Source: Begonia masoniana (Eukaryota; Streptophyta; Magnoliopsida; Cucurbitales; Begoniaceae). From it: 64,000 nt of DNA. Positions 1 through 11,552 of the stretch are shown one piece after another (position 1 is the first letter of the stretch; every line of letters begins with the position of its first letter). The position numbers were made by a program, and so were the translations under genes. Below the pieces are notes generated by a model, which saw nothing but the letters and a program-made list of their open reading frames with translations, was not told where the DNA came from and did not search any database. The stretch lies in the NCBI GenBank assembly GCA_022432975.1, contig CM039510.1, positions 7,637,387-7,701,386 of the forward strand, written 5' to 3'.

Positions 1-3000
1 TGCACTCAAATCGAGTGATGCTTAATATTGTGGTGTTAGTAGGAAACATGAATCTACCTGTTGATCTCATTATTATGGATATAATGGGGTTTGATGTAAT
101 CCTAGGAATGGATTGGTTGTTCAAGCATTATGCCACAATCGATTGTAGGACTGGAGTAGTTAGTTTTCAACCCCCTGAAGGTTTGAAACATACCTTTCAA
201 GCTTTGAAGAAGAGTAAGGAAATGTCTATTATGACTTCTATCAATGCTAGACCTTCCCCATGCGGGGAGTATTTGTGCTTCTTGGCCAGTGTTTTAGACA
301 CACAACTAGTAGGAAAAGTAAGTCCTCAAAATGTCTTAGTTGTCCAAGACTTTCCAGAAGTATTTCTTGATGATCTTCCTGGATTGCCGTCAGATAGGAA
401 AATTGAATTTGTTGTGGATGTTTACCCAGGCGCCGAGACTGTATCTAAGAATCCCTATAGATTAGCACCTACGGAGCTTAAGGAATTAAAGAAACAGTTG
501 GAGGAACTATTGGAAAAAGGGTTCATACGCCCAAGCTTTTCACCGTGGGGTGCCCCAGTTCTTTTTGTCAAGAAGAAAGATGGATCAATGCGTATGTGCA
601 TTGATTATCGAGAATTAAATAAGTTAACTGTCAAGAACAAGTACCCATTGCCAGGGATTGATGATTTATTCGACTAGCTTAATGGTGCGCGAGTTTTCTC
701 TAAGATTGACCTAAGGTCTGGTTGTTACCAATTGAAAGTCAAATCTGAAGATATTCCGAAGACTGCCTTTCGCACAAGGTATGGACATTATGAGTTCTTG
801 GTAATGTTCTTTGGATTGACAAATGCACTAGCTTATAGACCTTATCAATAGGGTGTTTCATGAATATTTAGATAAGTTTGTCATAGTATTTATTGATGAT
901 ATACTAATCTACTCACGTACTAAGGATGAGCATGCAAGGCACTTAAGCTTGGTGTTAGGATTACTAAGGCAGCACCAACTTTATGCCAAGTTTTCCAAGT
1001 GTGAGTTTTGGTTGGACAGAGTTCACTTTTTGGGTCATGTGATCTCGGGAGATGGAATATCTGTCGATCCAGCCAAGGTTCGAGCAGTTAAGGAGTGGCC
1101 CCAACCGAAGAATGCTACAGATATTTGGAGTTTCCTTAGGTTAGCAAGATACTACAGGAAATTTATTGAAGGATTCTCGAAGATTGCTACACCCCTCACT
1201 AGGTTAACAAGGAAAAACATTAAGTATGCATGGATAGAGGAATGTGAATCCAGTTTCCAGACATTGAAACAGAAGTTGACCAACACTCCAATAATAACAC
1301 TTCCCGTTAAGAATGGTAAATTTAGCATTTATTGTGATGCTTCCAAAGTTGGACTCGGCTGTGTCTTGATGCAAGATGTAAAAGTAATAGCATATGCTTC
1401 TAGACAGCTGAAGACACATGAGAAGAATTATCCTACGCATAATTTGGAATTAGCTGCAGTAGTTTTTGCATTAAAGATTTGGAGGCATTACCTGTATGGA
1501 CAATCTTGTGAAATATTCTTAGATCATAAAAATCTGAAATATATTTTCACACAGAAAGAGCTAAACATGAGATAACGTCGATGGGTGGAATTTGTCAAGG
1601 ACTACGATTTTGAGATCAAAAACCATCCCAACAAAGCTAATGTGGTGGCTGATGCTTTGAGCAGAGTGACAACATCAACCCCAACAATGATTTTCGACAT
1701 GCCATTAGCCTTAGTCAGAATTCCAAAGGTTTGACCTAGAAGCAGTGCACAGTGTGTCAGCTATGTTTTCTGCCATATCCCTGAGACCTAATATTCTGGA
1801 AAGGATAAAGGAAGCTCAGACAAATGATGTAGAGTGTAACAAGTACAAATTAAGCATAGAATCTACTGGTAAATCGGATTTCAACTATTCTGATGATGAA
1901 GTCCTTAAGTTTAGGAATAGATGGGTTGTTCCTACCATTAAAGAACTTCGAGATGAGATTCTTTCAGAAGCACATTCTTCTAGATTTTTTGTTCATCCTG
2001 GAAGTACAAAGATGTACAAGGATCTTAGACAACATTATTGGTGGCCGAGTATGAAAAGAAGTGTGGCAGAGTATGTAGGATCATGTTTGTCTTGCCAGCA
2101 GATTAAGGCTGAGCATCAGAGACCCTCAGGAACGTTGCAACCTTTACCACTTCCCGAATGGAAATGGGAACAAGTAACAATGGACTTTGTTGTGGGATTC
2201 CCTAGAACAGCAAAGGGACATGATGCAATCTGGGTAATAGTTGATCGACTAACTAAATCTGCCCACTTTCTGCCGATGAGGATGGCATACTTAATGGATC
2301 AGCTTGCTGAATTGTATGTGCATGAGATTGTACGTTTGCATGGAGTTCCTATCACAATAGTATCAGATCGGGATTCTAGATTTACGTCTAAGTTTTGGAA
2401 GAGTTTGCACAAGGCTATGGGAACACAGTTCAATTTTAGTGCAGCTTTTCACCCTCAAACAGCAACGTTAGAGGATATGCTTCGTGCATGCATTCTAGAT
2501 TTTCAAGGTTCTTGGAGCAAGTATCTATCCTTGGTGGAATTTGCCTACAACAATAGTTTTCGGGCAACAATAGGAATGACACTATATGAGGCATTATATG
2601 GACGAAAGTGTAGATCTCCATTGTACTGGGATGAAGTTGGAGAAGCACGACTGATTGGTCCTGACTTTGTGCAGCAAACAGTGGAGAAAATTGCCCTCAT
2701 CCGCCATCGAATTTTGACAGCTCAAAGCCGACAGAAAAGTTATGCTGATAAAAGACGTAGAGAATTGGAGTTTGAAGTAGGTGATGAATTTTTTCTCAAA
2801 GTCTCACCGTTCAAAGGAGTTGTGAGATTTGGTAAGAGAGGCAAGCTGAATCCCAGATTTATTGCACCATTTCCAATCTTGAAGAGGATTGGGAAGATAG
2901 CTTATCAACTGCAGTTACCAGCCTCCATGGAAGGGATTCACAACGTATTCCACGTTTCTATGCTAAAGAAGTGTGTAAGAGATCCATCTCAGATTGTGGA

Positions 3001-3223
3001 ACAACAGAGTATTAAAGTTCATCCTACTTTTACATATGAGGAAAAACCAGTAAGGATCCTCGACTATGCTGTGAAAGTGTTGCGCAACAAAGAGGTTCCC
3101 CTGGTGAAAGTATTATAGCATAACCAGAACATTGAGGAGACAACTTGGGAGCGCCAGCAGGACATGATGGACCAGCATCCAGAATTATTCAGGTATCAAA
3201 TCTTGAGGGCAAAATTCTTTTAA
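1..3223 (+). pseudogene. pol: pol of element A (PR-RT-RNase H-integrase-chromodomain), broken
   Basis: The translation shows the protease tail ([10 protein letters not shown] near 95), RT N-terminus ([18 protein letters not shown] near 450), the RT active site FIDD near 889-900, RNase H ([10 protein letters not shown] near 1333), the integrase HHCC zinc region with CLSCQQ near 2085, the first catalytic Asp (TMDFVVG) and the second (IVSDRDSRF). The frame reads HPQT directly into LEDMLRA at about 2455, so the block that normally carries GQSER, with the catalytic Glu, has been deleted. Other lesions are TAG at 675, a deletion plus frameshift at about 805-850, TAA at 1573, a frameshift at about 1715 and TAG at 3116. 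The chromodomain stop TGA used by related copies is gone, and translation would run to TAA at 3221-3223. These are substitutions and multi-base losses, unlike the one-base indels in arrays B and C, so I regard this copy as truly dead. Confidence 0.9.
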
Positions 3224-3377
3224 GGAGGGTAGATTGTAACACCCGGTTCCATTGAACCAATTTACCTTGTCATCTAATAGTGTACATTTTATGGATGAAA
3301 TTGGGAGAATTATTGATTAGGTTAATGAGTAACTAAGTAAGGGCATAATGGTAAATAGAGGCCTTTAGTGGATAACG

Positions 3378-3385
3378 TATTTAAG
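3378..3385 (+). promoter_or_regulatory. TATA-like box of LTR A
   Basis: TATTTAAG follows GTGGATAACG and lies a short way upstream of a shared leader (GCCGCCACTG). The same arrangement is seen at 10663, 17363, 24895, 36411, 45199 and 51912, and on the minus strand at 8224-8231. Conservation across diverged LTRs supports a core promoter; the transcription start itself is inferred. Confidence 0.6.
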
Positions 3386-3705
3386 GGAGGGTTTAATGAG
3401 GTTTAGCCGCCACTGGTTCTCATTTCTTTTTTCAGCTCTCAGCTCAGCAGAGTGCTCTAGGAGATTCCCCTCCGATTTCTCCAAGCGATTGAGTGTCCTT
3501 CGTTTCTTTTGTGTTTTAATGGCTAGATAACAGAAGGAGTACAATGTGTGTGTTTTGAGAATGTTGTGAATGAGAATAGATTCGGGTTTTGGTGATATAT
3601 CGGGAATGCACGAATAACAGAGTTCCAAACTAGTTTCCTTAGATTCCTAGTTGATTTATGGTGAAGTTTAGTGAAGGCCAACTAATGTTATGCTTATGAC
3701 TTTAG

Positions 3706-4229
3706 GTGAGCAAACTTCCAAAGTAGCTTACAACCGAGCAATTGTTCAGGAGACCAGGTAAGTAGAGTTCATGTGTGCCTTCGGGCCTACATCACAAAAT
3801 AGTTGGATTTATGCATGTTTGTTTGTTTTCAGTATGTCATGCATCAAATTTTTGAAAGAATACGAAAATGAATTTTTATATAGTGTTATAGTGAGGCATA
3901 AATCAGTTTAACTTTTAAGGGAATTAATCCGCCCCTTAATCGAGATCAGAGGATATTTATACTTTGGAAAAATTGATCCACTTCCCATCGGACGAGGGAT
4001 CAGATCAGATGTTAAGGGAACTAATCCGCCCCTTAATTTAGTAGAGGATATTTATACTTTAGAAAAATTGATCCACTTCCCATCGGACGAGGGATCAATA
4101 GACAATGAATACGAATACAACTGAGATGAGAAAGTAGAAATCGCATGAATAAGATTTTAATTCAGTATTGCATTTCATTTTGCTCTACTTGCTTAGCATT
4201 AGGCTAATAGATGAGTTTTGGGATGTAGG
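3706..4229 (+). other. structured splice-like leader module, LTR A
   Basis: A candidate microexon, 3706-3757, is bounded by TTTAG|G and CCAG|GTAAGT. A GCCTTCGGGC hairpin follows at 3777-3786. The arm CCTACATCACAAAAT (3786-3800) can pair with GTTTTGGGATGTAGG (4215-4229), with one mismatch and one G-U pair. TTAGC-ATTAG-GCTAA is at 4193-4207, and a candidate acceptor TGTAG|G lies inside the second arm. The loop holds two tandem hairpin units. Splicing and function are inferred; the motifs and complementarity are read directly. Confidence 0.6.
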
Positions 4230-4574
4230 TGCAGAAGTAACTACTGGAGAATTCTCTGAATTTACTGAAGACTAGGAACAGTTGATGGAGCACACCTATG
4301 CCTCGACTTGGCAATCTGATGGGGCGGTTTAACTAATGTCACTAGGTGTGAAAGTTTAGTTGACAATGGTTCAGTTTAAGTATGCTGAGAATGTTAATGA
4401 CAACAGGAGTTTAATGCTTTTAATAATTTTGGAGCTTTTCTGATTATGAAAACACGATTTGGTTTTAGTTGTAGATTGTTATTCTGGATTTATGAAGTTG
4501 TGGATCTATGTTATTTTGAATAGCTGCTGTTAAAATTTACAAGTTCTTTTAGTAGGCAGAGTTGTCCGTTTGTT

Positions 4575-4895
4575 TAGAGTGTTACTGTTCACCGGTGGAT
4601 GTTGTATATCAGTGGATGTTGAGTGTTACTGTTCACCGGTAGATGTTGTCTATCAGTGGATGTTGTCTATTGGTGGACGTTGAGTGTACAGTTCACCGAT
4701 AGATGTTGGGTGATAGAGTCGGTGGATGTGAGCGATAGATGTGAGTAATAGATTTTGTCGTTTTGTGATCGGTGGATGTGAGTAATAGATTTTGTCGTTT
4801 TGTAATCGGTGGATGTGAGCGGTAGATGTGGGTAGTAAATTTGTCGTTTTGTGATCGGTGGATGCGAGCGGTGGATGCATTTTGTTCAGCTTCTA
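4575..4895 (+). repeat. degenerate minisatellite block in LTR A
   Basis: Irregular tandem units built on CACCGGTAGATGTTG and ATCGGTGGATGTGAG, some with TTTTGTCGTTTTGTGATCGG. The same core is amplified in different forms in LTRs B, C, E and F. The short open frames across this block come from the repeat and are not genes. Confidence 0.75.
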
Positions 4896-5169
4896 CCGCT
4901 GAGACTATTCTGTCTCTATTTCTACCGCTGACACTGTTTAGCGGTAGATGTGCACTGCTTTCTTTTTGTTTTCTTTCAACCAAATCGTCTTTAATATTTT
5001 AATTATTTGATAAATGTTGTTTTATTTAAATGGATTTCCGCTGCAAAATCTTGACGTTTTGAAGGTCAAATTTGATTGTTGTGTGAAATTTTAAAATTTT
5101 CTCAAAATGTCATGGTTCGGTTCAGCATTTTGCGTAGCAAACCGGGTTCAGAAAAATCAGGGCGTTACA

Positions 5170-5496
5170 TGTCGTCTGGAAGAGAGAATGCAGAGAGGAG
5201 TGGAGAGAATAGAGAAGAGAAGTGAGGATGGTTACACGTAGGAGGAAGAACATATCTTGTTCAATAAGTTGAACATTGGCAGCCATCCATTGGTTTCTTC
5301 CCACCAACCTTGATTGGTTTCCTATTTTTCCCCTCATTAGTTTCCAACTAATTTGTTAATTAGTTCGTCAATTCGTTTTTTTTTTTCCATTAAACACTCT
5401 AACAAATTCATTAAAACATTCATTGTATTAATATAAAATTCATCCCACTAAATGATTTGGGGAAATATTTACATGGTAAAAATGTCGGGTGTTACA
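5170..5496 (-). repeat. S-family LTR fragment beside element A
   Basis: On the minus strand this starts TGTAACACCCGACATTTTTA at 5496. Collinear matches to the terminal part of solo LTR S1 (57040-57384) include GTCGTCTGG, GAGAGAATGCAGAGAGGAGT, CATCCATTGG and CACCAACCTT. It stops exactly where element A ends, so element A was inserted into this LTR; the rest should lie to the left of the window. Confidence 0.75.
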
Positions 5497-6278
5497 TGTT
5501 GATTCTTGAAAAACATACAGCCAGACAATACATGTCATTATAGAAAGATATCAACGTGACAAAGAAGTTTAAAAGTCTTGTGTTATGACAAAGAATATGA
5601 AGGGTCATACTAAAGATTAAATACAAGTGTTAAAGAGAAGAAAAGAGCACATAGAAAGAGAGCATGTTTAAGTTAAGTGAGAGAGGGAGAGAGATTAATG
5701 ATGCGACGGTTCGCATCAATTAATGTAAAGAAAACCATAAACAAATGTTAAAAATGAAGAAATTTAGTTTTATTTTTTTTTTCTGACCGATATTAAATGA
5801 ACCCAAAAAATATATATATTAAAATTAAATTGTTGTAATGCATAAGACAAAATAGATATAATGTATTGTATTTTAAAGTTAAATGGTAATTGACAAATAC
5901 AAATAATATAATTCATAAAAGAAAACCAAAACATCCATACATTTGGTATGTACTAGTTTTCAGTACGTACAAGGCACGTACGCATCAAGTTTTTTAAAAT
6001 GAATGACCAATGGATCAAACGCATTCTAATTATTCAAATTTGACATGGAGATAGAAAAAAAAATACTTATATGTTATGTAAAAGAAATAAAAAATTTACA
6101 ATAAAAAAAATAACTTACAAAGGTGACACGAGTCAGGTTTCTTCGATTCTCTAGCCTATTAGGTGTTACTTCTGGTCTAAGAATTCAAATGCAAACTCTA
6201 ACAAAATGTCTTGTGAAAACATATGTTTGAAAATTGGAAATAAAAATATAGGACATTTCAGGATAGCATATAGTATAT
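5497..6278. other. AT-rich intergenic sequence
   Basis: No convincing coding frame, RNA gene or repeat was recognised. The stretch is AT-rich with A/T runs. It ends in TATAT, the left target duplication of solo LTR F. Confidence 0.6.
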
Positions 6279-8378
6279 TGTAACGCCCCGAGTTATCTAA
6301 ACCCGACTCGTTACACAAAGCTCGAACCTAACTAAGAAACTTTGAACTAAATTTAAAATTTCACTTGAAAGTCTGGGTCTGACATTTTTTTTTTTTAAAA
6401 AAAAAAAAACTTCAAAACATTTAAAACTTGCAGCGGAAATCATTTGGACGACAATAGAGTTAAACAAAACTTTGACCATTGATTGAAATGTAAGAAATAA
6501 TCGGCTAAAGAGAAATGGAGGTTTAATTCGTGAAATACTTGGGAAGTCGCAGAAGTCAAACGCATCTGCCGATGGATAAAGTCAACGGAAGAAGCAGAAA
6601 CAACAAATAAAAGGCTTCTACCGATGACGTCAGCCGGATAAATCAATTATCCAACATCAACCGATCGCAAAACGACAAGTTTTGCAATTCGTATCTACCG
6701 ACGGCAAAACGACAAAAATCTCTCGTTCCCTTCTTCCGATAGAATAAACTGCATATACCGGTCACTAAACGACAAAGCTTAACACTCACTCATACCGGTA
6801 GCGCAAAATCTACATCTTCCGATAGAATTAAATCTACATCATCCGATGGCTTTTCTGAAGACATCTTCCGATAGAATTAAACCTACATCATCCGATGGCT
6901 TTTCTGAAGACATCTTCCGATAGTGAACAAAACGACACACCAACAACTCCTTGCCATACAATACAACTCTAACCACAAAAAAGGGTTTATTCACTTTACT
7001 GAAACCATCCAAAAGAAAACAATTCAAATCCTTGTATTACTCGAATCCAGTAAAAACAATACTAAATCAGCAAGGTGGCACTATCAGTAAGTTTCAACAT
7101 GTGTTCAAAACATTGAAAACTACTAATGTCATGAGAACTCAAGGTACTTTTGAAAACATCAAGCAACTTCCATCATCAGAGAGTTTAACATACTCGAATT
7201 GAACTCATTGTCCACTGAACCTTCACAACCACTGACACCAGTTAAACCGCCTCATCAGTTTACCAGGCCGAAACATGGGTGTACTCCTCCAACCATATCT
7301 ATTCATCTGTGCACTCAAGGGAATCACCTGCAGTATCCTCAACACCTACATCACAAAACTCATCTATTAGCCTAATGCTAAGTAAGCAAAGTAGTAATGA
7401 AATGAAATGCTGAAACATAAATGCCTAAACATGTGATTTCTACTTTCTCATCTCAGTTGCATTCACATTCATTCATAAGCTGATCTGATCCCTCGATTTC
7501 CTTGGGAAGTGGATCAATTTTCCCAATGATATACATCATCTACTCGATTAAGGGGCGGATGAATTCCCTTAATAGCTTATCTGATCCCTTGGTTCCCTTG
7601 GGAGTGGGATCAATTCTCCCAATGTTATAAATCCCTACTTGAGTTAAGGAGTGGATTAGTTCCCTTAATAATTTATCTGACACATTCAGTTCATACCTTA
7701 CCGTTCTTACATGAAAATTCATTTTCGTAATCTTTCAAAAAACATGATGCATGACATACAAAATCATTCACAAGATACATGACCCTACTGTTTTGTGATG
7801 TAGGTCCGAAGGCACATGCATACTTTACTTACCTGGCTCTCCTGGAAATGCTCGGTTACAACTACTTTGGAAGCCCTGTTCACCCAATGTCATAAGCAGA
7901 ATACCGATTAGATCACCAATAACATTACCCTATATATCATTCAAAAACTTATGGAGCTAGTTTGGAAGCTCTGGTCATCGTACATTCTCGGCTCAACACT
8001 AAACCCGAACTCAACTCACTCACAGCATTATCAAAATACGCACATTGCCCTCTTCCTGCTACCTAGCCACTAAAATCTCAAGAAAACGAAGGGAAACTTA
8101 CCTAGTTTGAAGGAGAATCGGGCGAGGAAAATCGCCTAGAGAGCTCGGCTGCTTGAGCTGAAAACCCGAAGAGAAAAGTGTGAAATGGAGGCGGCTACAG
8201 TGCGATAACCCAATCCCTCACTCCTTAAATACGTTATCCACTTTTAAATTTCCAATTTACATAAATGCCCTTGCTTAGTCACTCATTAACCTAATCAATA
8301 ATTCTCCCAATTTTTCTATGAAATTGAACATCATAAATTGATGAGTTAAATTCGGTTTAATTGAAACCGGGTGCTACA
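6279..8378 (-). mobile_element. solo LTR F (Tekay type)
   Basis: The plus-strand ends are TGTAACGCCCCGAG and CCGGGTGCTACA. Read on the minus strand, the LTR begins TGTAGCACCCGG like the LTRs of array B and ends in CGGGGCGTTACA. The 2100-bp unit is flanked by exact 5-bp duplications TATAT (6274-6278 and 8379-8383) with no internal region, which is the signature of LTR-LTR recombination. It contains a TATA-like box at 8224-8231 (minus), a tandem duplication of about 62 bp at 6838-6925, hairpin units at about 7500-7690 and the structured leader module. Confidence 0.93.
7345..7833 (-). other. structured splice-like leader module, LTR F
   Basis: On the minus strand the donor CAG|GTAAGT (junction at 7833/7832) is followed by GCCTTCGGACC, then an arm at 7804-7790 that pairs perfectly over 15 bp with 7359-7345. 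TTAGC-ATTAG-GCTAA lies just upstream of the second arm. The expected microexon acceptor near 7890 reads TTGGG rather than TTTAG, so that end has decayed while the long stem is intact. Confidence 0.6.
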
Positions 8379-8383
8379 TATAT

Positions 8384-10288
8384 ACTTCTATTTCGAATAA
8401 ATCTAATAAATCCAAAAAAAGCTTATGCTTGTTGTGACAAATAAAGCAAATTTTTATTGGACAAATCTTAGTCTCCATGAGAAAAAATCTAACTGTAATT
8501 TTAGAAATAGAGAAAGATCAAATACAATGAAATATGAAATTTTCATCCACTACTAAGGCAAGATAATGAGAATGCTTCAAATTAAAAAAACTTCAATGAT
8601 AAAAAAAACTTTTTAAGGACATTCTTTTATGGTTTATTTGGTTAATAGAAACATGCTCAAAATACTAAAATGACTGAAGAATTGTGATATACCTTTTGTA
8701 TCATGATTGTTCAATCTTGGCAGACTCACTCAACCATATGAAGGGGAAACAACGAGTGTCTATAATCACCCTCCTTGTATGTTAAATGCGACACAAATTC
8801 AAACTTTGCTTGGAAGTGCATATTTTCGTTCGAATTTGAACAGCCAGATGAATCCTTCCTTGACCTTATCACAATAGTGTATGTAGAATGAATAGTTGAA
8901 TATCATTAAAAAAAATAAATCAAAAGGAAGAAATTTTTGTTTTACAAGTAATATACAGTGATTTGCATGATACTCATTCTACTTGGGATGAGAAATGTAT
9001 ACCTACAGCTTTCAAGAACTTCAGACCATAATTGATAAACATCGCTCAAAACTTTGTAGAAATCTTTCTCCTTTTTCATAATCAACCGCAGTCAATGAAT
9101 CTGGTGGACCAAACTAAAGAATGACTTGCTGGAGAAGTTCAATGTCATGAAACTATAGTTTAGCAAGCAATATTTGACATTATCATTTATATTTAGTATG
9201 AAATCTGCACAGTGAACGACTAACATTACAATTTCATGTGTTATTTGATCACTAGAAAGTAAAAGGATAATATATAAATGAGTAAAAATTCTATTAATCA
9301 TAAGACACACTTCTCTTAATTTATATCTATGATTCATTATGCATGCATAAAAAAATAGGAGGAATGTCATGTCAATAGTTTTTAAATTTTGTTTTCATTT
9401 TATTAAATATATCTCTAAATTCATTTATTTGTCGATATTGCACAAAATTACCCGTTAAGTTTACAAAAATTAGGAGTACAAATTAAGAAGTGAGATAATA
9501 AATTCCTGAACATTTATTTGTAGCATCATAAAATGATTTTAAAAAATCAAGAAATGTATTACCTACATCACAACAAGATTTATTAAGATTAATACTGTAT
9601 GTTTTCTTATTAATAAAATCACAAATAATTTGTCAATATGGTCGTCGCCGTCTCATGGTTGGGCTCAATGGGCCAGGCCGGTCACCGACAGGCTCGGCTC
9701 AGCCCGTCGCCCGGGCATAGGCTAGGCCCGACCTGTCACTGTAGTGGGTCAGCCTGCTCGTTTACATAATAAAAAATAATAGAAAATAAAAAAAGTACTA
9801 TAATGTCTTTCTAGAGATAATAAATCAAAAGAAATTAAGTAAAACCTAAATAATATGAGTTCACTTCTGCTTGAGTTACTCTAAATCTTTCTATTTAAAA
9901 CATGAAAAATAGGAAGTAATTTTAAATGAGTTGGCTACACTCAATAACGATTTTAAGTATTATATCTATCGTGTTAAAAATGGTTTGTGCATACAAGTAG
10001 TAAAATCAATATTGAAATTAAGTTTAAACCGACCATCAAAGTGGTCACAAGAAGACAATTTGCTTGTATGTTGTAAGTAATAAAATTAACAACACATTTA
10101 CAATATAAAATCTTCAATGAAAAAGAGACCACTTACAAACCTAAACATTGGTGTCATAAGCTTATGAGGAAGAAATTGATCACTAAAAAGATCGTGACGA
10201 ATAAACAAAAATTCTAATAAGGTTAAGAGTTTTCATCTAGGGGAACGACATCATAAGTTTCCCTATAACATGTTTGCATAACGTGTAA
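8384..10288. other. intergenic sequence, no gene recognised
   Basis: AT-rich sequence with stop codons in all frames. Apart from the GC-rich island at 9640-9765 I see no repeat I can name. It ends where an LTR-like head starts (10289). Confidence 0.5.
9640..9765. other. GC-rich island with GGGCC-type inverted motifs
   Basis: A short GC-rich stretch in AT-rich surroundings contains GGGCTCAATGGGCCAGGCC, GCCCGTCGCCCGGGC and GGCTAGGCCCGACC in both orientations. Such GGCCC-rich blocks occur near the ends of some plant hAT-type DNA transposons. I found no terminal inverted repeat or 8-bp duplication, so this is only a suggestion. Confidence 0.25.
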
Positions 10289-10538
10289 TGTAACACCTAG
10301 GATTGTTCATCTAACGTATGTAGCCTTAGATTAGGTTATGTTATGAGGGTTTAGCATTAATCCTAGAGTTATACTAAGTATAAAAGTTAGTAAGTGGAGA
10401 TTTGAGTGAAAATCATAATAATAGAGTAAGTAAATATGGTAGGTATAGGAGTAGTCGAACCATGATTAGTTGTTGATGGTTTTGGCTTGGAGATAATAGG
10501 TATTTTAGGTGGTTGGTTAGTTGGGTTCATTTATATGG
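10289..10538 (+). repeat. head of old D-family LTR (D1), interrupted by array B
   Basis: The sequence begins TGTAACACCTAGG and shares with solo LTR D2 (start 31045) the motif TTAGATTAGGTTATGTTATG, which reads TCAGATTAGGTTACGTTATG in D2. It is cut by array B, whose target duplication TATGG occupies 10534-10538. Later D-family pieces at 27409-27472, 30098-31044, 33811-34002 and 34651-about 35360 appear to be the rest of the same LTR. Confidence 0.55.
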
Positions 10539-10662
10539 TGTAGCACCCGATTCCATTAAACCCAATTTAATTTGTCAAATTAAGATGTGCAAATATGGAT
10601 TAGGTTAATGAATGGATATGCAAGGGCATTATGGTAAATTAAAAACTTATTAGTGGATAACC

Positions 10663-10670
10663 TATTTAAA
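10663..10670 (+). promoter_or_regulatory. TATA-like box of LTR B1
   Basis: TATTTAAA follows GTGGATAACC, in the same position relative to the GCCGCCACTG leader as in the other Tekay-type LTRs. Copies are at 17363-17370 (B2) and 24895-24902 (B3). Confidence 0.6.
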
Positions 10671-11003
10671 AGAAATTTATTGAGCTTAGCCGCCACTGTT
10701 CATTCTTGCTCCCGGCTTTCAGCTCAAACCAGCAGACTTCCCAGGCGATTTCCTTCCCCGAGTCCATTCGCCGAGCTAGGTAAGTTTCTACCTTGATTTT
10801 TCTGACTTAGTAACTAAGGAAGATTGTATGGGGGAGTGTTGGATATGTATTTTGGGAACTCATCAGGAAAGTGAGTAGGTTCGGGTTTAGCATAGAATCA
10901 GTAATGCTTGGCGATCAGAACTCCCAACTATTCCCTTAGGTTTTCTGAATGCCTTAGAATGAGGTTTAGTATAGGTTGACTTAATGTTCTGTTTATGTTC
11001 TAG

Positions 11004-11552
11004 GTGAGAAAGATCCCGAAGAAGCTCCTAACCGAGCACTCGCCAAGAATCCAAGTAAGTAGAGTTTGTTTGTGCCTTCGGGCCTACATCACAAAACAGT
11101 AGGACTTATGTATGCTTTGTATGTTTATTTTCCAGTTGTCATGCATCATGTTTTTGAAAGAATTACGAAAATGAATTTACATGAAACGCATGGTAAGTGT
11201 GAGCAGGATGATCAGAACAACTGTTAAGGGGGATTAATCCGCCCCTTAACTGAGAACAGAGGATTGAGGTTTTGGGAAAAGTGATCCACTTCCCAATCCT
11301 ACAGGGGGATCAGACCAGCTAACTGTTAAGGGAACTAATCCGCCCCTTAATTGAGATCAGAGGATGTATGCTTTGGGGGATGACTGATCCACTCTCCCAT
11401 CGTACAGAGGGATCAACAGAGCACGATTATGTATACAACAGAGAGGAGAAATTAGAAACAGCATGTCTAGGAGATTTATGATTCAGTAATTCATTTCATT
11501 CATTGCTTTACTTGCTTAGCATTAGGCTAATAGATGAGTTTTGTGATGTAGG
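11004..11552 (+). other. structured splice-like leader module, LTR B1
   Basis: The candidate microexon is 11004-11054 (51 nt; TTCTAG|G ... CCAA|GTAAGT). GCCTTCGGGC is at 11074-11083. The arm 11083-11097 pairs perfectly over 15 bp with 11538-11552. TTAGC-ATTAG-GCTAA is at 11516-11530. The loop holds two hairpin units, each with a downstream GGATC able to pair with the loop GATCC. Confidence 0.62.

Larger units (their letters stand above)
1..5169 (+). mobile_element. Ty3/Gypsy Tekay-type retrotransposon A, 3' part
   Basis: The window opens inside the protease region of a chromovirus; its 5' LTR, gag and protease active site lie outside. What is visible, in order, is the end of protease, reverse transcriptase, RNase H, integrase, a chromodomain, a polypurine tract (aaggagggtaga) and a complete 3' LTR. 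The LTR is followed by TGTCG, which cannot be tested as a target duplication because the left flank is missing. The element sits in an S-family LTR whose remaining end is 5170-5496. It is an old, dead copy: nonsense codons, multi-base deletions and loss of the integrase catalytic Glu. Confidence 0.93.
3235..5169 (+). repeat. 3' LTR of element A
   Basis: The LTR begins TGTAACACCCGG just after the polypurine tract and ends GGGCGTTACA, giving TG...CA ends and a length of 1935 bp. It holds a TATA-like box, the structured leader module described separately, two hairpin units (TTAAGGG...CCCCTTAA with TGATCC...GGATC) at about 3915-4100, a degenerate repeat block at about 4575-4895, and the TTTCCGCTGC motif near 5035 that recurs near the 3' end of the other Tekay-type LTRs here. 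Confidence 0.92.

Noticed and set aside
5170..5174. TGTCG as the target duplication of element A
   Set aside because: The left flank is outside the window, so it cannot be tested.
9092..9370. Minus-strand 92-residue frame in intergenic DNA
   Set aside because: Low-complexity AT-rich sequence with no domain or splice context.
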